From Necropsobacter massiliensis (GTDB lineage: Bacteria > Pseudomonadota > Gammaproteobacteria > Enterobacterales > Pasteurellaceae): 64,000 bases of DNA. The notes under the pieces are model-generated. The model was not told where the DNA came from, searched no databases, and saw nothing but the letters and a program-made list of their open reading frames with translations. This document shows, piece after piece, positions 8,147 through 17,202 of this stretch. The position numbers were made by a program, and so were the translations under genes. Within the stretch, counting starts at the first letter, position 1, and the number at the start of each line of letters is the position of its first letter. Where the stretch lies: positions 94,033 through 158,032 of the forward strand of contig NZ_LN776184.1 of NCBI RefSeq assembly GCF_000827595.2, given 5' to 3'.

Positions 8147-8998
8147 ATGACTATCGAAAAACGCTACGACTTTGTCTTTTTATTTGACGTGCAAGACGGC
8201 AATCCCAACGGCGATCCCGACGCAGGAAACCTACCGCGTATCGACCCGCAAACCGGCGAGGGATTGGTAACCGATGTCTGCTTAAAACGTAAAGTGCGCA
8301 ACTTTGTTCAGATGACCCAAAATGACGAACATCACGATATTTTTATCCGTGAAAAAGGCATTTTGAATAACCTGATTGATGAAGCGCACGAACAGGAAAA
8401 CGTAAAAAACAAAGAAAAAGGCGAAAAAACCGAAGCCGCCCGTCAATATATGTGCAGCCGTTATTACGACATCCGCACATTTGGTGCAGTCATGACCACC
8501 GGAAAAAATGCAGGGCAAGTTCGCGGGCCGGTACAACTGACTTTTTCCCGCTCCATTGACCCGATTATGACCTTGGAGCACAGCATTACCCGCATGGCGG
8601 TTACCAATGAAAAAGACGCCAGCGAAACCGGCGACAACCGCACCATGGGACGCAAATTCACCGTCCCTTACGGCTTATACCGCTGCCACGGCTTTATTTC
8701 CGCCCACTTTGCCAAACAAACCGGCTTTTCCGAAGAGGATTTAGAGCTGTTTTGGCAGGCTTTAATCAATATGTTCGATCACGATCATTCTGCTGCACGC
8801 GGACAAATGAACGCACGCGGACTTTATGTATTTGAACACAGTAGTAGCCTGGGCGACGCGCCTGCCGACAGCCTGTTCAAATGCATTCAGGTAGCCAAAA
8901 AAGACGGCGTGGAAGTTGCCAGAAACTTTGACGATTACATTGTCAGCGTAGATGAACAAAACCTTGGCGAAACCAAACTCTTACGCAGACTAGGCTGA
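8147..8998 (+). CDS. cas7: Cas7 (Csd2), Cascade backbone subunit, type I-C
   Basis: 283-aa Cas7/Csd2 that polymerises along the crRNA spacer. The N-terminus [20 protein letters not shown] and the central [20 protein letters not shown] are hallmarks of the family; [21 protein letters not shown] is the conserved later segment. AAGGAG precedes the ATG after a 12-nt gap from cas8c, and cas4 starts 2 nt after the stop, so the four genes are tightly co-translated. Confidence 0.97.
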   Translation: MTIEKRYDFVFLFDVQDGNPNGDPDAGNLPRIDPQTGEGLVTDVCLKRKVRNFVQMTQNDEHHDIFIREKGILNNLIDEAHEQENVKNKEKGEKTEAARQYMCSRYYDIRTFGAVMTTGKNAGQVRGPVQLTFSRSIDPIMTLEHSITRMAVTNEKDASETGDNRTMGRKFTVPYGLYRCHGFISAHFAKQTGFSEEDLELFWQALINMFDHDHSAARGQMNARGLYVFEHSSSLGDAPADSLFKCIQVAKKDGVEVARNFDDYIVSVDEQNLGETKLLRRLG

Positions 8999-9000
8999 AA

Positions 9001-9654
9001 ATGACTGCACTTTTAGCAGAAAACCAAGGGGAAAATCAGGACATCCGCCTGATTCCCCTTTCCGCCCTGCAACACTACGCCTTCTGCCCGCGCCAGTGTG
9101 CATTAATTCACAACGAGCAGGCGTGGGCGGAGAATTATTTGACCGCGCAAGGAAGTGCACTGCACGAGCGGGTGGATTCTGGCGAGCCGGAAACGCGCAA
9201 GGGCGTGCGTTTTGAGCGGACGGTGCACGTTGCGGCGGAAAAACTGGGTATCAGCGGCGTGCTGGATTTGGTGGAGGTTGAGACGAAAACAGGTCGCTTG
9301 AAACCGGTGGAATACAAACGCGGCAAGCCCAAACCCGATCCGATGGACGAAATCCAGCTTTGCGCTCAAGGCTTGTGCCTGGAAGAAATGACCGGGAAAA
9401 TCATCAGCGAGGGCGCACTGTGGTATATGCAAACTCGCCACCGCATCCCCGTCGTGTTTTCAGACGACCTGCGCACCAAAGCCCTCGCCACCATCGCCGC
9501 CGTCCGTGAACTCTTAAACAGCGGCCTAACCCCGCCGCCCGACTACAGCAAACACTGCAAAGCCTGCTCGCTGGTGGAAATCTGCCAGCCGGAACTGCTG
9601 GGAAAACGGGATAGGAGTGTGGGGTATGTGGAGGGGTTGTTTACCAATGATTAA
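9001..9654 (+). CDS. cas4: Cas4 nuclease, type I-C
   Basis: 217-aa RecB-like Cas4 with the FCPRQC iron-sulfur cysteines (29 and 33) and the C-terminal CxxC...C cluster (KHCKACSLVEIC). The nuclease core is visible as GVLDLVE and PVEYKRGKPK. In type I-C, Cas4 works with Cas1-Cas2 to trim prespacers so that integrated spacers have the correct PAM and orientation. A second exact Neisseriaceae-type uptake 12-mer lies on the minus strand at 9470-9459. The unrelated HNH gene follows after only 11 nt, which separates cas4 from its usual partner cas1. Confidence 0.96.
   Translation: MTALLAENQGENQDIRLIPLSALQHYAFCPRQCALIHNEQAWAENYLTAQGSALHERVDSGEPETRKGVRFERTVHVAAEKLGISGVLDLVEVETKTGRLKPVEYKRGKPKPDPMDEIQLCAQGLCLEEMTGKIISEGALWYMQTRHRIPVVFSDDLRTKALATIAAVRELLNSGLTPPPDYSKHCKACSLVEICQPELLGKRDRSVGYVEGLFTND
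9459..9470 (-). other. Neisseriaceae-type DNA uptake sequence (exact) inside cas4
   Basis: Minus-strand AGGTCGTCTGAA (plus TTCAGACGACCT). It is the second exact copy in the operon, 1.7 kb from the one in cas8c. Confidence 0.8.
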
Positions 9655-9665
9655 AGGATATAAAC

Positions 9666-10820
9666 ATGAATTGCATATATTGTAGGGAAGAGAAACAAAT
9701 TGATGAATTCAGCTTGGAGCATGTTGTCCCACAGTTTCTTGGTGGAAATTTTGTATCAGATAAATTTAAAACAAGAAATGTGTGTAAAAAATGTAATAAC
9801 AATCTAGGACTTTTTGTTGATGCTGCATTTGAAAAAGATTGGTTGGTATTCAATTATCTAAAGAGTCAGGCGCATGCATTTTTTAATCCGAAAGCACCAA
9901 CATCTCTTCCTTTGCATTACATGGGGCATAGTGCAATAAATCCACCGCATATGGTAGATGGAGAAATATGTGAGTGTTGGTTAGGGCCACTAGGGGAGCA
10001 AATCTTTTGGATTAGACCGGATGATGAAAAGTTATATTGGTATGCTGGAGGAAATCCGCGTACAGTTAAAAAGCAGAAAACAAGAGCATATTTTATTTTT
10101 GCTGAACGTTCTTTAAAAAATTTTGAGTTGGCATTACTGTCATTTAAAGATGCTTTTGAGGGCAAGCCTGTCAAGAAAATTATGTGTACTCGTCTAGACG
10201 AAGAAAATATTTTACCTAGAATAGGCTTTTCAAATCCTGATGACATAGATCAAGAAAGAATAGGATTCTTTTTAGAAAGTGTAAGAGGTGGAAAAGAACA
10301 GCATTGCAAATACCATAAAAACGTATTTGCTGAAAATCGATTTATTGCGAAATTAGCACTTGGAATTTTGCATTGTTTATTCAATAAGAGCAAATTTTCT
10401 AGTGAATACATGGAAGAGCTTTATAAGGGATTGTGGTATAGAACAGGAGATAACATTCCTAAAATCCCTGGTTCAAGGGCACTTCATGAAGGTAAAGATT
10501 TAAAAAGGTTATTAGGTGTTCCGTATGGCACGACTATATCTATTTTAAAGAGTAACAATCTATTGATTATGAATTTAAATATTGGTACAGAACTTAATTA
10601 TTCTATTCAATGTGGAGAAATTGAAGAGTTAGATAGTCAAGAGGCAGAAATATTTGATCAAGGCGGGTTATGTATTGTTATTTATAAACCTTTACAACGT
10701 TTTATTGAGTTGGGACTGTATGAATTTATAGCGCATAAAAGTGGAGATTATATTAATGATGACTTATCTGAGATTGAAAGTATGCTCCACAATAATGAGG
10801 ATTATTTTAAGAATTTATAG
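9666..10820 (+). CDS. HNH-endonuclease-like protein inserted between cas4 and cas1
   Basis: 384-aa protein with an N-terminal zinc-finger HNH motif: CIYC (Cys3, Cys6), EHVVPQFLGG (His19) and CKKCNNNLG (Cys40, Cys43, Asn). This resembles HNH_5-type nucleases. The remaining 330 residues, a mixed alpha/beta region (e.g. RFIAKLALGILHCLFNKS), I do not recognise. An AAAGGA site lies between the cas4 stop and the ATG, so it is expressed within the cas operon. It is clearly more AT-rich than the flanking cas genes and is followed by a 167-bp gap with an inverted-repeat element before cas1. It is not a standard type I-C component. It could be a defence passenger, an adaptation or interference accessory, or a homing-type insertion; no function is assigned. 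Confidence 0.8.
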   Translation: MNCIYCREEKQIDEFSLEHVVPQFLGGNFVSDKFKTRNVCKKCNNNLGLFVDAAFEKDWLVFNYLKSQAHAFFNPKAPTSLPLHYMGHSAINPPHMVDGEICECWLGPLGEQIFWIRPDDEKLYWYAGGNPRTVKKQKTRAYFIFAERSLKNFELALLSFKDAFEGKPVKKIMCTRLDEENILPRIGFSNPDDIDQERIGFFLESVRGGKEQHCKYHKNVFAENRFIAKLALGILHCLFNKSKFSSEYMEELYKGLWYRTGDNIPKIPGSRALHEGKDLKRLLGVPYGTTISILKSNNLLIMNLNIGTELNYSIQCGEIEELDSQEAEIFDQGGLCIVIYKPLQRFIELGLYEFIAHKSGDYINDDLSEIESMLHNNEDYFKNL

Positions 10821-10825
10821 TCTGA

Positions 10826-10923
10826 GTAGGTCGTATATTTTTATCCAACAACATTTTGATATTTATATAGTTTAAAATCATTTCTGTAATTTTGAAAATG
10901 TCGGATTCGAGAATCCGACCTAC
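10826..10923. repeat. Inverted-repeat-bounded element upstream of cas1
   Basis: GTAGGTCG (10826-10833) pairs with CGACCTAC (10916-10923), enclosing a compact hairpin GTCGGATTC-GA-GAATCCGAC (10900-10919). Directly downstream, TTCAGGCAGCCC (10929-10940) is one mismatch from the complement of a Simonsiella-type uptake sequence. This may be a small mobile-repeat remnant left at the HNH insertion, or a terminator. No ORF is present. Confidence 0.55.
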
Positions 10924-10987
10924 CGATTTTCAGGCAGCCCAACCATGCCAATCCTAAAACTGCGGTCAAACCCCAAGGAGTTTTCCC

Positions 10988-12001
10988 ATGCGCAAACTGC
11001 AAAACACGCTGTATATCACCACCCAAGGCAGTTATCTGCATAAAGAGCGGGAAACGCTGGTGGTGGAGCAGGATCGTAAGAAGGTGGCGCAGTTGCCGGT
11101 GCATTCCATCGGACATATTTTCTGTTTCGGCAATGTGCTGGTGTCGCCGTTTTTACTCGGATTTTGCGGTGAAAATAATGTGAATCTGGCGTTTTTTACC
11201 GAAAATGGGCGTTTCTTGGGGCGGCTTCAGGGGCGGCAAAGCGGCAATGTGCTGCTGCGTCGGGTGCAGTATCGGGCGTCGGAGCAAAATCCAGTGCCGA
11301 TTGCGCGCAACATCATCGCGGCAAAAATTCAGGCGTCAAAACGCGTATTACAGCGACGACTGCGAAATCACGGGGAGCATCAAGCCGTGCAATCAGCGAT
11401 TTCAGCCTTAAATATCAGCTTGCAACAATTAAAAAGAGCTGAAAATCTAGACTTTATTCGAGGCATTGAAGGTGAGGCTGCATCGCGCTATTTTGGCGTA
11501 TTTGCAAATTTATTCACCGAGAAAAACGAATTTACGTTTGATGGTCGTCACCGTCGTCCGCCACGCGATGGTATTAATGCGCTGTTATCATTTCTGTATA
11601 GTATCCTAGGCAAGGACATCAGCGGCGCGCTACAAGGCGTGGGGCTGGACCCGCAGGTAGGATTTCTGCACGCAGATCGTCCGGGAAGAGATAGTTTAGC
11701 GCAGGATATTCTTGAAGAATTTCGAGCTTGGTGGGTTGATCGTATGGTGCTGAGTTTAGTCAATCGCGGTCAAGCCAAACCACAGGACTTTATTACCGAG
11801 GCGAGTGGCGCAGTCAATATGAAGCCTGAATTACGTAAGCTGATATTTCAAACGTTACAACTGAAAAAACAAGAAAAAATTATTCATCCTTTTTTACAGG
11901 AAGAAGTTGAAATCGGACTACTCCCCTATATCCAGGCAATGTTATTAGCACGGCATCTTCGTGGCGATCTGGCAGAATATCCACCGTTTTTAATGAGATA
12001 A
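10988..12001 (+). CDS. cas1: Cas1 integrase, type I-C
   Basis: 337-aa Cas1, the metal-dependent integrase that inserts spacers at the leader end with Cas2. Catalytic motifs are present: GIEGEAA (Glu near 161-163), FLHADRPGRDS (His228) and AQDILEEFR (Asp240 with following Glu). Length matches I-C Cas1. AAGGAG lies 6 nt before the ATG. The preceding 167-bp gap breaks the tight spacing of the upstream genes, so cas1-cas2 may have extra transcription input. cas2 begins 4 nt after the stop. Confidence 0.97.
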   Translation: MRKLQNTLYITTQGSYLHKERETLVVEQDRKKVAQLPVHSIGHIFCFGNVLVSPFLLGFCGENNVNLAFFTENGRFLGRLQGRQSGNVLLRRVQYRASEQNPVPIARNIIAAKIQASKRVLQRRLRNHGEHQAVQSAISALNISLQQLKRAENLDFIRGIEGEAASRYFGVFANLFTEKNEFTFDGRHRRPPRDGINALLSFLYSILGKDISGALQGVGLDPQVGFLHADRPGRDSLAQDILEEFRAWWVDRMVLSLVNRGQAKPQDFITEASGAVNMKPELRKLIFQTLQLKKQEKIIHPFLQEEVEIGLLPYIQAMLLARHLRGDLAEYPPFLMR

Positions 12002-12005
12002 AACC

Positions 12006-12299
12006 ATGCTTATGTTAATTACTTATGATATATCATTTGAAGATCCCGAAGGACAGGTCCGATTACGTCGTATCGCCAAACATTGCTTAGACTACGGGGT
12101 TAGGGCACAATACTCAGTATTCGAATGTGATGTGACGCCTGAGCAATGGGTAAAACTAAAACGGAAGTTATTAGAAACCTATAATCCCGAATCAGATAGC
12201 CTCCGCTTCTATCATTTAGGTAGTAAATGGCGAAATAAGGTGGAACATCACGGCGCTAAACCTGCGCTGGATATTTTTAAGGATATATTAATTCTCTGA
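12006..12299 (+). CDS. cas2: Cas2, spacer acquisition subunit
   Basis: 97-aa Cas2 with the N-terminal ferredoxin-like strand MLMLITYDIS (Asp8) and the GVRAQYSVFECDVTPEQW core typical of I-C. It dimerises to bridge two Cas1 dimers. It is the last cas gene; the leader starts immediately after its stop codon. Confidence 0.96.
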   Translation: MLMLITYDISFEDPEGQVRLRRIAKHCLDYGVRAQYSVFECDVTPEQWVKLKRKLLETYNPESDSLRFYHLGSKWRNKVEHHGAKPALDIFKDILIL

Positions 12300-12487
12300 T
12301 CGCTAACCGCTGGTTCACATAAAATCCTTCTAGGTTAGCGAATTTTATGTTTCTTTAACAAATCAGGTACTTAACTTATTGATATAACATAAATACAACT
12401 ATGTTATACTTGCAACCTGCCTTTTTGTTGAATATCAGCGAATTCTTGCATTTCAAGCCAGAACCCTCGCCTTTTGCCAACAAGGCT
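12300..12487 (+). promoter_or_regulatory. CRISPR leader
   Basis: 188-bp AT-rich non-coding stretch between cas2 and the first repeat. It contains a 9-bp inverted repeat TCGCTAACC/GGTTAGCGA (12300-12308, 12333-12341) that may end the cas transcript, and a perfect 8-bp palindrome ATAACATA/TATGTTAT (12384-12391, 12400-12407) followed by a TATACT -10-like box. Leader polarity is supported by the degenerate repeat at the far array end and by repeats ending in TTGAAAC on the plus strand. Confidence 0.85.
12361..12384. promoter_or_regulatory. Two opposed IHF-consensus sites in the leader
   Basis: AATCAGGTACTTA (12361-12373) fits WATCARNNNNTTR on the plus strand. TAACTTATTGATA (12372-12384) fits the same consensus on the minus strand. 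IHF bends leaders during spacer integration in several Gram-negative type I systems; its use here is inference. Confidence 0.5.
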
Positions 12488-15400
12488 CCGGCTACCTACG
12501 CGTAGCCGTGTGTTGAAACCACCGCACTTTTTAAGATTGCCGCGGCGCGGCGCCGGCTACCTACGCGTAGCCGTGTGTTGAAACAAAATTTAATAGGGGC
12601 TAGGATCTAATTTTTTGAACCGGCTACCTACGCGTAGCCGTGTGTTGAAACCCTACATAATCCTCGCGCAATGCTTTCTGCCGTTTCCGGCTACCTACGC
12701 GTAGCCGTGTGTTGAAACTAAAAACACGTCTCCTATCGCTTTAGGCGCATATCCGGCTACCTACGCGTAGCCGTGTGTTGAAACAATTTGCACAAGTTGA
12801 AGATCCGGGGTATTTACAGACCGGCTACCTACGCGTAGCCGTGTGTTGAAACCGTTTAATATTCTGAATATAGATAAGTGCAGCGAACCGGCTACCTACG
12901 CGTAGCCGTGTGTTGAAACTCTTTATCATTATCTAGGACAACCCACTCTTTCCCCGGCTACCTACGCGTAGCCGTGTGTTGAAACAACAGTGCCCTCTTT
13001 AGTATATTGATTATAAGCGCCGGCTACCTACGCGTAGCCGTGTGTTGAAACATTATCAGATGCTCAAATTGGCGAACGTGTAATAACCGGCTACCTACGC
13101 GTAGCCGTGTGTTGAAACCAAAGGTTTTAACTTATCAAATTTTAAATCTAGCCGGCTACCTACGCGTAGCCGTGTGTTGAAACAATTTATACTTAGTTTG
13201 ACTTCTGATCGAAAATCCCGGCTACCTACGCGTAGCCGTGTGTTGAAACTAAATGCTTTTCTAAAAGATCTAGCCACGTTGCCCCGGCTACCTACGCGTA
13301 GCCGTGTGTTGAAACTTCATATAATTTTAAAGTTTGGTTCATTGGGTTAGCCGGCTACCTACGCGTAGCCGTGTGTTGAAACTAACGTTTAGCTATGAAT
13401 TTGATGAAATTGTTTAACCGGCTACCTACGCGTAGCCGTGTGTTGAAACAGCGTACCGCCTTTTAATCCGACTAACGGAATATCCGGCTACCTACGCGTA
13501 GCCGTGTGTTGAAACATCACAATCCGAAGCAGATCATGCGTTAATTAATATCCGGCTACCTACGCGTAGCCGTGTGTTGAAACAAATAATATTTTTTCTT
13601 TAATATCAAAACATTCTGGCCGGCTACCTACGCGTAGCCGTGTGTTGAAACCATTGGACAGGGTATTCAAAACCTTGACTATTGGCCCGGCTACCTACGC
13701 GTAGCCGTGTGTTGAAACCATATTGTTTTTAATTTTTCAGCGTTTTGTTGAACCGGCTACCTACGCGTAGCCGTGTGTTGAAACTTTATGCCCTCTGTCA
13801 AATAAACGTTTCAGTCTAGCCGGCTACCTACGCGTAGCCGTGTGTTGAAACTAACTCTGTTTCAAGTGCTACGTCTTTTAATTCACCGGCTACCTACGCG
13901 TAGCCGTGTGTTGAAACTTAAAATTGAAACTGTCTTCATCGTTATCATCTCCGGCTACCTACGCGTAGCCGTGTGTTGAAACTGCAATTTTATTTAACGT
14001 CTGATTAAGGGCGTTCCCGGCTACCTACGCGTAGCCGTGTGTTGAAACACCCAAACCGATGAATGTTCGTGCTAATGGTTGCCCGGCTACCTACGCGTAG
14101 CCGTGTGTTGAAACCACTGTTGATGATTACCTCCGATATATGTATTTGGCCCGGCTACCTACGCGTAGCCGTGTGTTGAAACACCCAATCTTTAGCATTG
14201 CCTGGCGCAACCCATGCCCGGCTACCTACGCGTAGCCGTGTGTTGAAACAATTCTTTTGTCAAATTCCCATAAGCCAGATCGTCCGGCTACCTACGCGTA
14301 GCCGTGTGTTGAAACTAATTGGCTGCCTCGTTGCATATCGGGGGATTGGCCGGCTACCTACGCGTAGCCGTGTGTTGAAACCATGCTTTAGGCTTTTAAA
14401 AAGAGGATTAAAAAACCGGCTACCTACGCGTAGCCGTGTGTTGAAACAATTACACTAACGTTGAATGTAGTGATGTTGAATCCGGCTACCTACGCGTAGC
14501 CGTGTGTTGAAACTCTTTGTCGAAAGCGTCCACGGGCTAAATTCAGGAACCGGCTACCTACGCGTAGCCGTGTGTTGAAACTAAAGTATAGCGGAAAATA
14601 ATGCGAGAATAATGCCCGGCTACCTACGCGTAGCCGTGTGTTGAAACACTGATATGTAGTACCAATGCGCGCGTTTACAATACCGGCTACCTACGCGTAG
14701 CCGTGTGTTGAAACCATGCTTTAGGATTTTAAAAAAAAAGAGGACTTGCCGGCTACCTACGCGTAGCCGTGTGTTGAAACTAATTCACGGGTAGCTTTTG
14801 TTTCATCTGCTTTGCCGGCTACCTACGCGTAGCCGTGTGTTGAAACATTTTTATCCAAAAATCCATTATACTTTATACTTCCGGCTACCTACGCGTAGCC
14901 GTGTGTTGAAACACTTTACAATGTAGGTATTTACGGCTGGACTTGTGCCGGCTACCTACGCGTAGCCGTGTGTTGAAACGTTAAGCCAAATCTCAAAGCG
15001 TTGTGTAGCAATTCCGGCTACCTACGCGTAGCCGTGTGTTGAAACCCATCCAAACATTGGGGATAACCTCCAAAGCGTACCGGCTACCTACGCGTAGCCG
15101 TGTGTTGAAACAATACCAAAATCTTGCAGATGCGCTTGTACATTACCGGCTACCTACGCGTAGCCGTGTGTTGAAACTGGAGAACTATTTATTTGATTAT
15201 CACAAAATTCATCCGGCTACCTACGCGTAGCCGTGTGTTGAAACAGTAACTTACAAAGTATAATGTACCATTCATAAACCGGCTACCTACGCGTAGCCGT
15301 GTGTTGAAACAATTAAAGAGGGATATTTAGCGCCGCTTATTCCTAACCGGCTACCTACGCGTAGCCGTGTGTTGAAACTGCAATTTTATTTAACGTCTGA

Positions 15401-16965
15401 TTAAGGGCGTTCCCGGCTACCTACGCGTAGCCGTGTGTTGAAACACCCAAACCGATGAATGTTCGTGCTAATGGTTGCCCGGCTACCTACGCGTAGCCGT
15501 GTGTTGAAACACTACTGAAAACGCTTTGAAATTATTAGGAGATTCCGGCTACCTACGCGTAGCCGTGTGTTGAAACGGCAAAGATAAAAACGCTGGGCGC
15601 GGAATTGACGCCGGCTACCTACGCGTAGCCGTGTGTTGAAACCATTGCTTAACGAAACCGCCATTGCTATGCACTGCCCGGCTACCTACGCGTAGCCGTG
15701 TGTTGAAACCTCGATGATAGAGGTCACGCCATCTTGAATTATTCCGGCTACCTACGCGTAGCCGTGTGTTGAAACTAGCGCTGTTATATCCCGCCGGAAT
15801 GGTGACATATCCGGCTACCTACGCGTAGCCGTGTGTTGAAACTCGTAAGCATGAAGAGGTATCTGAGAAATTATCTCCGGCTACCTACGCGTAGCCGTGT
15901 GTTGAAACCAATTTATGCTCACTTTCTCTGGCCAAATCATTGCCGGCTACCTACGCGTAGCCGTGTGTTGAAACCGCATAGGTATCAATAAAATTATTAT
16001 AGATAGCTCCGGCTACCTACGCGTAGCCGTGTGTTGAAACCTGACGTTGTTATTGACAAGTTGCACAAATGAGCCGGCTACCTACGCGTAGCCGTGTGTT
16101 GAAACTGTTGCTGTAAGTACCGTCGATGGCGCAATTATCGCCGGCTACCTACGCGTAGCCGTGTGTTGAAACTAATCCAATGAACCAAACTTTAAAATTA
16201 TATGAAGCCGGCTACCTACGCGTAGCCGTGTGTTGAAACTTCCTTTTTTATCCTTGCGTATATCCAAAATCATCCGGCTACCTACGCGTAGCCGTGTGTT
16301 GAAACATCAACCAAGCTGTCCGATAACGCCTCAAAAAATGCCGGCTACCTACGCGTAGCCGTGTGTTGAAACTCAATCCAGTCTGAATTGAATCCCATCT
16401 CGTGTAGCCGGCTACCTACGCGTAGCCGTGTGTTGAAACGGCAATGCCAAAAAAATGGTACGCTGGGAGGCGACCGGCTACCTACGCGTAGCCGTGTGTT
16501 GAAACTATTTCTGCGATCTATGATTTTCATAATTTTAACCGGCTACCTACGCGTAGCCGTGTGTTGAAACTTTCCCATCTAAAAATTTTTGCATCGTTTT
16601 GCGATCCGGCTACCTACGCGTAGCCGTGTGTTGAAACTATTTCTGCGATCTATGATTTTCATAATTTTAATCCGGCTACCTACGCGTAGCCGTGTGTTGA
16701 AACATTAATAAAATCATCAATTGTCGGATAATTTGCACCGGCTACCTACGCGTAGCCGTGTGTTGAAACCGTGCCTAATTGATAATTACTCCATTGCCCA
16801 TTACCGGCTACCTACGCGTAGCCGTGTGTTGAAACGAGGTCTCTGTCGATTTCATCTAACGTAAACCGACCGGCTACCTACGCGTAGCCGTGTGTTGAAA
16901 CAAACATACTTATATGACGGAAATTTTGTTTGAGCCAGCTACTTGCGCTTGGCTTATGTTGAAAC
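12488..16965 (+). CRISPR. Type I-C CRISPR array, 67 intact repeats plus one degenerate terminal repeat
   Basis: The 32-nt repeat begins CCGGCTACCTACGCGTAGCC and ends GTGTGTTGAAAC, with a GGCTAC/GTAGCC stem. It recurs every 65-68 bp from 12488 to 16901 with no variation that I saw. A degenerate copy ending TTATGTTGAAAC lies at 16935-16965, marking the old end. I count 67 spacers of 33-36 nt. Numbering from the leader: spacers 23-24 recur as 44-45; 61 and 63 are the same sequence but differ by one nt in length; 29 and 34 are variants of one target; 13 and 56 are reverse complements with one substitution. Short reading frames crossing the array are artefacts. Confidence 0.98.
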
Positions 16966-17202
16966 AAATATCAGTACGATGGAAGATTTTTCCGGTGATT
17001 AAACGCAGGCTCTTGTTACCGCATTGATTTGAAAATATTGAATGAAATGAAGAATAAGTAGCGTTAAAATTAAAAGGACTAAGCCCTTGCAATGCAGAAC
17101 TCAGTCCTTGAATTAAGTGAGTCTAACTTTTTGAGGTCAGATCAACACAGTCTTTAATCTCATCGTTTTGCCTTAAAAGCTGATTAATTCCACCGCACTT
17201 TG
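16966..17202. other. Non-coding gap after the CRISPR array
   Basis: No convincing gene. It holds an imperfect inverted repeat AAGGACTAAG / CTCAGTCCTT around 17080-17120 (9 of 10 pairs), possibly a terminator for the array transcript, and an uptake signal (ACCGCACTT) near 17193 that restores the Pasteurellaceae signature after the cas locus. Confidence 0.4.

Noticed and set aside
12488..12519. Resemblance of the CRISPR repeat (GGCTACCT) to the Eikenella uptake sequence
   Set aside because: Only 8 of 12 bases match and they are fixed by the repeat's own stem; no reason to call it an uptake sequence.
13095..16530. Short reading frames across the CRISPR array with repeated peptide units
   Set aside because: They are translations of the repeats and have no ribosome sites or family similarity.
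17083..17160. Small ORF starting MQNSVLELSESNFL after the array
   Set aside because: No ribosome site, no recognisable family, and it overlaps the inverted repeat.
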